This document shows, piece after piece, positions 6,992 to 8,101 of a stretch of DNA of 8,101 nucleotides; positions within the stretch are counted from its first letter, which is position 1, and every line of letters starts with the position of its first letter. The DNA is from Methanobacteriota archaeon (GTDB lineage: Archaea > Altiarchaeota > Altiarchaeia > IMC4 > QMZM01). Made by a program: the position numbers and the translations under genes. The notes beneath the pieces were generated by a model. It ran no database searches, was not told the origin of the DNA, and worked only from the letters and a program-made list of their open reading frames with translations. The DNA is taken from the NCBI GenBank assembly GCA_021731385.1, contig JAKFXM010000044.1, positions 1-8,101 of the forward strand. Direction: 5' to 3'.

Positions 6992-7585
6992 ATGGTGCAT
7001 GTGAAGATGTTATACAAGGATAAGAAAGTTTTAATTCTTGGTGCAGGACCTGCTGGAATGGCTGCAGCCATTGAATTGTATAAAGTAGGTAAATCTTTTA
7101 TAGTTATTGAAAAAAATAATAAAATAGGATTGGCTGTAAGAGATGCCATTTGTTACCACAATAATCCGGCATCCCTAAAAGAGGTTTTTAATCATTCCAA
7201 ATGGATTGGTGGTTCCCTAATTGTGGATTATAAGAACCTATTGAACCTGAAATTTTTTCTCCATAAACCAAAAAGGGCGCGAAAGGTAAAATTAATCATT
7301 CCATTTGTTATACTTACGATATTAATTGCAATTATAATTTCATGGATTTTGAAAATTAATCTAAATCTAGAATTTTTTATATTTTTGATGTTGGGTTTGT
7401 TGGTTATACTTCTCATGACCTTAACCCTAAATAGGGCAATAAGTGAGAGATACCCTAAATATATACCATTCCTTCCAATCTTTTATTTAATGAAATCTTC
7501 CGGCCTAATCTATGGGGCTTTAGGACAGATTCCAAATATAATAAGTAAAAAAATTCGTGGGGAGGAGGTGACATATAAATACTGA
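6992..7585 (+). CDS. Chimeric ORF: FAD/NAD-binding oxidoreductase N-terminus fused to GT2 glycosyltransferase C-terminus
   Basis: The 197 codons are uninterrupted but come from two families. Residues 6-48 are the start of a Rossmann dinucleotide-binding oxidoreductase: KKVLILGAGPAG (11-22) with GxGxxG, then FIVIEKNNKIGLA (36-48), as in FAD-dependent NAD(P)-binding proteins of sugar loci, where IGGLART is usual. From about residue 49 the sequence matches the C-terminal region of GT2 glycosyltransferases instead: CYHNNPASLKEVFNHSKWIGG (54-74), a basic loop, hydrophobic spans at about 100-122 and 126-146, and SSGLIYGALG (169-178) near the end. The junction is at about 7130-7141. The oxidoreductase catalytic part and the GT-A domain are both missing, so neither activity is expected. 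An internal deletion or recombination probably created it. Starts at 6992 or 7007 (ATG) are both possible. It lies 97 bp beyond the IS and just upstream of the next GT2 gene. Confidence 0.75.
   Translation: MVHVKMLYKDKKVLILGAGPAGMAAAIELYKVGKSFIVIEKNNKIGLAVRDAICYHNNPASLKEVFNHSKWIGGSLIVDYKNLLNLKFFLHKPKRARKVKLIIPFVILTILIAIIISWILKINLNLEFFIFLMLGLLVILLMTLTLNRAISERYPKYIPFLPIFYLMKSSGLIYGALGQIPNIISKKIRGEEVTYKY
7564..7571 (+). promoter_or_regulatory. Strong Shine-Dalgarno-like GGAGGTGA at the chimeric/GT2 gene boundary
   Basis: GGAGGTGA is the best ribosome-binding match in the window. It lies 7 bp before an ATA (7579) and 10 bp before a CTG (7582), both in frame with the downstream GT2 gene, but 43 bp before that gene's first ATG. 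It also encodes the EEV residues of the upstream ORF, so it could be coincidental. Confidence 0.5.
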
Positions 7586-7614
7586 AACTAGATGATATTA
7601 TCCCTATAAACAAA

Positions 7615-8101
7615 ATGCCAAAGATTTCCGTTATAATTCCCGCTTATAATGAGGAAAAAAATATCAAAGAAACAATAGAAAGAACCAGAAAGACAAATCC
7701 GAGATATGAGATTATTGTTGTTGATGATGGGAGTAAGGACAATACTACAAAGATTGCAAATGAAGTTGGTGCCATAGCATTTAAATTTGAAAAAAATCAA
7801 GGCAAAGGTAGTGCTTTTAAAAAAGGCATTAAGGAATCTACAGGAGATATAATTGTCCAAGTAGATGCTGATTCACAGTTTCCACCGGATGATATCCCCA
7901 AATTAATCGAACCAATATTAGATGGCCGATGTGATATAACATTTGGTTCTAGATTTTTGGGTCTATCAATTGTTGATGAAGGTTCCATAAGTTTTCGAAA
8001 TAAAATTGCAAACAGGGTTGACTCTTGGCTTGCTAGTTTATTTTATGGTGTAAAGATTACAGATGTCCAGGCCGGATTTAAGGCATTTACAAGAGATGCC
8101 T
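7615..8101 (+). CDS. GT2 glycosyltransferase, DPM1-like, N-terminal part (runs off right edge)
   Basis: The frame is open from the ATG at 7615 to the end of the window, 162 codons. It has the full GT-A front half: KISVIIPAYNEEKNI (3-17), VVDDGSKD (35-42), NQGKGSAFKKGIKESTGD (61-78), the metal-binding VDADSQFPPDD (83-93), FGSRFL (110-115) and VQAGFKAF (151-158). This pattern is typical of dolichyl-phosphate mannosyltransferase-like enzymes and related polyprenyl-phosphate glycosyltransferases; membrane helices, if any, would be beyond the edge. The frame extends 12 codons upstream of the ATG to an ATA (ILKLDDIIPINK), which sits correctly spaced after a strong ribosome-binding sequence, so the true start may be a near-cognate or mutated codon at 7579-7584. 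The ATG is preferred because the GT2 domain begins right after it. Confidence 0.9.
   Translation, partial: MPKISVIIPAYNEEKNIKETIERTRKTNPRYEIIVVDDGSKDNTTKIANEVGAIAFKFEKNQGKGSAFKKGIKESTGDIIVQVDADSQFPPDDIPKLIEPILDGRCDITFGSRFLGLSIVDEGSISFRNKIANRVDSWLASLFYGVKITDVQAGFKAFTRDA

Noticed and set aside
7588..7988. Two minus-strand open frames at the right end
   Set aside because: Both are antisense to the clear GT2 gene that starts at 7615 and runs off the window.
1..8101. CRISPR array, tRNA, rRNA or defence system
   Set aside because: No regularly spaced repeats, cloverleaf sequence or nuclease/defence motifs were seen on either strand.

Overview
This window looks like a piece of a surface-polysaccharide / glycan biosynthesis locus that has been broken up by two decayed insertion sequences. 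The organism is probably an archaeon (methanogen-like Euryarchaeota would fit). The basis is an AT-rich genome, genes that mostly lack a Shine-Dalgarno sequence but have TATA-like boxes upstream, frequent ATA/AGA/AGG codons, and IS5-like and IS4/IS1634-like transposases of a kind I associate with methanogen-type archaea. This is inference; the window has no rRNA or tRNA to confirm it.

Layout, left to right. (1) 1-411, plus: C-terminal part of an FkbM-family methyltransferase, entering from the left edge. (2) 420-2566, minus: a two-gene unit, a membrane-anchored GT2 glycosyltransferase followed by a GT4 glycosyltransferase. It converges on the FkbM gene with only 8 bp between the stop codons. 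(3) 2649-3660: a degenerate IS5-like element with a 13-bp terminal inverted repeat (12/13 identical). Its transposase has three frameshifts, one at a run of eight G/C. It lies in the gap between the leftward GT unit and a rightward flippase gene. (4) 3674-5161, plus: an intact Wzx-like flippase, starting 13 bp beyond the end of the IS. (5) 5268-6895: an IS4/IS1634-like element with perfect 16-bp terminal inverted repeats. Its transposase is broken by one frameshift and by a 57-bp double-hairpin insertion that appears to have duplicated a 5-bp target. (6) 6992-7585, plus: a chimeric ORF joining the first ~48 residues of a FAD/NAD-binding oxidoreductase to the membrane-bound C-terminus of a GT2 glycosyltransferase. 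(7) 7615 to the right edge, plus: the N-terminal part of a DPM1-like GT2 glycosyltransferase.

The glycosyltransferases would build a lipid-linked oligosaccharide, the flippase would move it across the membrane, and the FkbM enzyme could methylate a sugar. The pathway logic is ordinary. The unusual content is in the genome dynamics: the small hairpin insertion inside the IS, the in-frame oxidoreductase/glycosyltransferase fusion, and palindromic structures at IS edges. I see no CRISPR array, RNA gene, defence system or clearly new enzymatic system.
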